Assembly: GCA_034359265.1 (NCBI GenBank)
Contig: CP136890.1
Span: 85,957,501 to 86,021,500 of the forward strand
Source of the DNA: Canna indica
Taxonomy: Eukaryota > Streptophyta > Magnoliopsida > Zingiberales > Cannaceae
Direction: 5' to 3'
Length of the DNA: 64,000 nucleotides
The notes below the pieces were generated by a model. It was not told the origin of the DNA and ran no database searches. It worked only from the letters and a program-made list of their open reading frames with translations. Below, piece after piece: positions 61,541 to 64,000 of this stretch (positions are counted from its first letter, which is position 1; every line of letters starts with the position of its first letter). A program made the translations under genes and the position numbers.

Positions 61541-61745
61541 CCCCGCTGGTGAGGGGAGGGTATGCCTCAAAGAGACAACGTTGGCCTTATTTTGGAAGTC
61601 CGACTGGCGAGGGGAGATCATACCCCAAAGAGACAGTCTAAAGATCCGACCGATGAGGGGAACGTACGCCCCAAAGAGACGGATTGAAAGAGCCCGTGTC
61701 GATGAGGGGAGAGCATGCCCCAAAGAGACGACATTGAGCTGGGTG
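61541..61745. repeat. Minisatellite of about 50-60 bp inside the outer LTR
   Basis: Four degenerate units share gaggggag-gtatgccccaaagagac: ggtgaggggagggtatgcc, ggcgaggggagatcatacc, gatgaggggaacgtacgcc and gatgaggggagagcatgcc. Confidence 0.8.
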
Positions 61746-62174
61746 GTAGTTCGGCGGCCACACCGTCTACCTATCCTATGTGAGACCAACGGGTCCGGTG
61801 AGCATTCATGTGATTGAGATGTTGCATTCATCATACCTTGATTTATGTGGTTATTTATATATCTGTTGATGAATGCTTTTATCATACGCAGGGTAGTGGA
61901 TAAGCATATGATATTGTTCTTGTCATTTACTGCTTATATTATATGCTTGCTTATTATTGGTTTTGCATGATGATGATATGGATGATTGAGGACTGATCTA
62001 CTCACTAAGTCCAAGTTGGACTTACCCCTAATTGTTGTTGTTTTCCAGCACCTGAGCGAGATCAGAGAGGTACCGGGGTGCAGTAGCGCGGTTGGTGGCG
62101 GCAGGACAACGGGTCTCGTGACATGTTGTGGTCGAGGGGGATACCTGAGTCGTTTTGATTTTCGTTTGAGTTAT

Positions 62175-64000
62175 TGATGTGGGCGAAAAGGCGACACTAG
62201 AGGGGGTGAATAGTATGTTTACTAATTCTATTAGTCTAAATTCCGATTTTAATCGATTTCTTAAATCGTTAGGCTAAGCACGATTGAATGATTGGATGTG
62301 GAAGCTATAAATGATTAAACATATAAAACAATCAATAATAACGATGCAAACACAAGATTTATAGTGGTTCGGCCCCAATGCCTACTCCACTACCTAAGCA
62401 CCGCGCTTAGGATTTTCAAACTAATTTTACTAGATTAATTTTCGTTTCCCTTACACAGAGGACTTTTCACCGGAAAGTCTCTGCTCTCCAACCGAAGGCA
62501 CTTCCACACCCGAAAGTATCCCGCCTTCCTACCGAGAGCACTTTCCCACCTCAACCTAAGGGACAACTAGACTAATCCTAGTAAACACTAAGTTTACACA
62601 AGTGGTTTTACTCCTTCTACACCGAGGATACCACTTCACAAAACAAGACCTAACAACCTAGGTCTTACAAATGAAACTTCAAATAAAATGTTCAAATAAC
62701 AGGTAAAATTACAATCAAAAGAGCTAAGAATGAAACCAATAGTAAGAGCTCCTTTGCAAGCCTTTGGCACCTTCAACTCGTCAAGTGGTAGAACTCGATC
62801 GGAACCCGAGTTGAGCCTAGCTTGTGCGCTTGAAAAAGATTATCGCGGAAAGAAACAGGGTGCACTGCAATTGATCGATTGGAAGGCTTGATTCTCCCTT
62901 TTGAGTGCTCAATAATCTCTGTAATAAATCAAGGAAGAAGAATGAAAGAATCATATGAGGGTATATTTATACCCTGCTGAAGAAATGGCTGCTCAACGGA
63001 TAGAAAACTATCCGTTGCAGACCGCTGGTCGATTGGTTGGTCGACCGATCAATCGTCCGCTCACATCGACCACCGCTTTCTTTCTGTGGTCGGTCGACCG
63101 ATGGGTCGACCGCCCAGACGCGACTGTTCATTCCCTCAATTCGGTTGACCCATCGGTCGACCGACATAGGGAAGCCAAGATCGCGCGTTGCACGATTTTT
63201 TACTCCGGTTGACCGATTGGTCGACTACTAGGGCTACTGCCCAAAACCAGCATTTGTCGGTTGATCGAAAAGGCTATTGGCCCTTTTCTTACCTTGTTCG
63301 GTCGACCGCCCAGTCGATCGAATTTAGGCTAAATTGAATTTTTAGCCAGGTTTTCTTCCGTGCTTTGTTTTCGGGTTTCGGCTTTTAACGAATATCATAT
63401 TGGAGGGCTTTCATGTGATCTTTGAGCCCGTCAAATGCGACTTTGGTGCACTCGTCGATCTTCGAGAAGTTTCCACGATGAACCCGAGCACGACGATCAA
63501 TGCCCTTCCGATTTATCGATTTCTTTGATTTTTCTTGATTGAGGACATCGAACGCTACTGATATGGAACCTGGAGATATTCTCAATGAAATCATAAGTCC
63601 CATGTTTGTTATCATCAAAACCATCAAAACCGAGATTAAGACTAAGGTTGAAAATCTAAAGCCAACAATCTCCCATTTTTTGATGATGACAAACATCCTT
63701 AAGAAAATATATATTCATTAAAGCATATAGGATTTCAACTAAGGGATTTCTCCCTCTATCAACATGCATATCTATAAGAATAAACTCTCCCTATTTATAT
63801 GCATAGATTTTCTATATTTTCCTCTCATTTACCTATAGTTATCTCCCCAATTTTTGTATACTTTTCTCCATAGTTTTCTCCCCCTTTATACATATACTCT
63901 TCTACTCCTTTTGACATTAATAAAAAAGGGCAAGAAAGGTCAATCTAGACAAAGGGATGAAGAACAAATAATTTTTTTCATGAAGTTGAGACTCTAAAGA
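62175..64000. mobile_element. LTR of a copia element (SIRE/Maximus-like), right end outside the window
   Basis: The start, gatgtgggcgaaaaggcgac then ctagagggggtgaatag, is followed by tttatagtggttcggcccc. Further in comes ccaacaatctcccattttttgatgatgacaaac (about 63662-63694). These phrases are typical of SIRE-type LTRs. The 5' edge is approximate and the target duplication cannot be checked, since the other end is not in the window. The open frames inside are not genes. Confidence 0.6.
63025..63320. repeat. Cluster of ggtcgaccgat palindromic words in the copia LTR
   Basis: About ten copies of (g)gtcgacc / ggttgacc with gat(t/g)ggtc or catcggtc linkers occur within 300 bp, in both orientations. 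Examples: ttggtcgaccgatc (63037), ggtcggtcgaccgatgggtc (63090), ttgacccatcggtcgaccga (63144) and ttgaccgattggtcgac (63209). Confidence 0.8.

Larger units (their letters stand above)
57473..62174. mobile_element. Long LTR (gypsy-like), interrupted and incomplete
   Basis: The sequence starts TGTAATGTCCAAAATTTT, parallel to the solo LTR inside it (TGTAATATCCTAGA). It shares that LTR's order of motifs: a ccgggtaag / cttgggtaag word, then a ggtgagtgaattta / ggtgagtgatttta word. It is split by the solo LTR at 58135-60770 and resumes at 60776. Near 62175 it is cut by a copia LTR, so its right end lies outside the window or is lost. No coding domains. The LTR nature is inferred from similarity and layout. 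Confidence 0.55.

Noticed and set aside
59870..61745. Regular short repeats resembling a CRISPR array
   Set aside because: The units are degenerate tandem repeats of 50-60 bp without distinct spacers, inside plant LTRs.

Overview
The window reads as plant nuclear DNA. It has split genes with GT-AG introns, a nuclear copy of the plastid rpl16 gene, and a dense load of plant transposable elements: Ty1/copia, LINEs, CACTA, hAT-like and Tourist-like MITEs, Mutator-like elements, and long LTRs. A DELLA-type GRAS fragment close to the cereal SLR1 type points to a monocot, but the species cannot be named from sequence alone.

Three host genes are supported, all on the minus strand, and their exons can be joined by reading frame. 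(1) 8037-21101 is a 15-exon gene (527 codons) for a TrmA/RlmD-like RNA (uracil-5)-methyltransferase with an iron-sulfur cysteine cluster and a probable organellar targeting peptide. (2) 25906-32256 is a gene of the uncharacterised plant family typified by Arabidopsis At3g27210. It has three recognisable exons, a 5.5-kb intron and an uncertain 5' end. (3) 43582-48390 is a 10-exon gene (317 codons) for the beta subunit of Rab geranylgeranyltransferase. They have no evident functional link to one another.

Layout: 1-7164 is a tandem array of a 1,917-bp unit made of a decayed 3' half of a copia element. 8037-21101 is the methyltransferase gene; its introns hold two hAT-like MITEs and a large foldback element. 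21.2-25.9 kb is intergenic, with a 27-bp minisatellite and a CACTA element with intact ends. 25.9-32.3 kb is the At3g27210-like gene, carrying a LINE and a double Tourist MITE in its intron. 33-35.3 kb holds microsatellites and MITE-like repeats. 36220-40500 is a Mutator-like element that captured an auxin-responsive SAUR fragment and was later interrupted by a LINE and by plastid DNA. 40.5-41.2 kb is a tandem repeat with an inverted last copy. 43.6-48.4 kb is the Rab GGTase gene. 50.0-52.0 kb is an AT-rich duplication. 52058-54012 is a second Mutator-like element, a Pack-MULE carrying a DELLA GRAS domain, with a perfect 9-bp target duplication. From 57.5 kb to the end there are nested long LTRs: a solo LTR inside a related LTR, itself interrupted by a copia (SIRE-like) LTR.

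The strongest observations are the two gene-carrying MULEs (DELLA and SAUR), and a pair of MITEs in one gene that share the same 8-bp target word. All exon joins were read by eye from splice sites, frame and family motifs. No alignment or transcript data were available.
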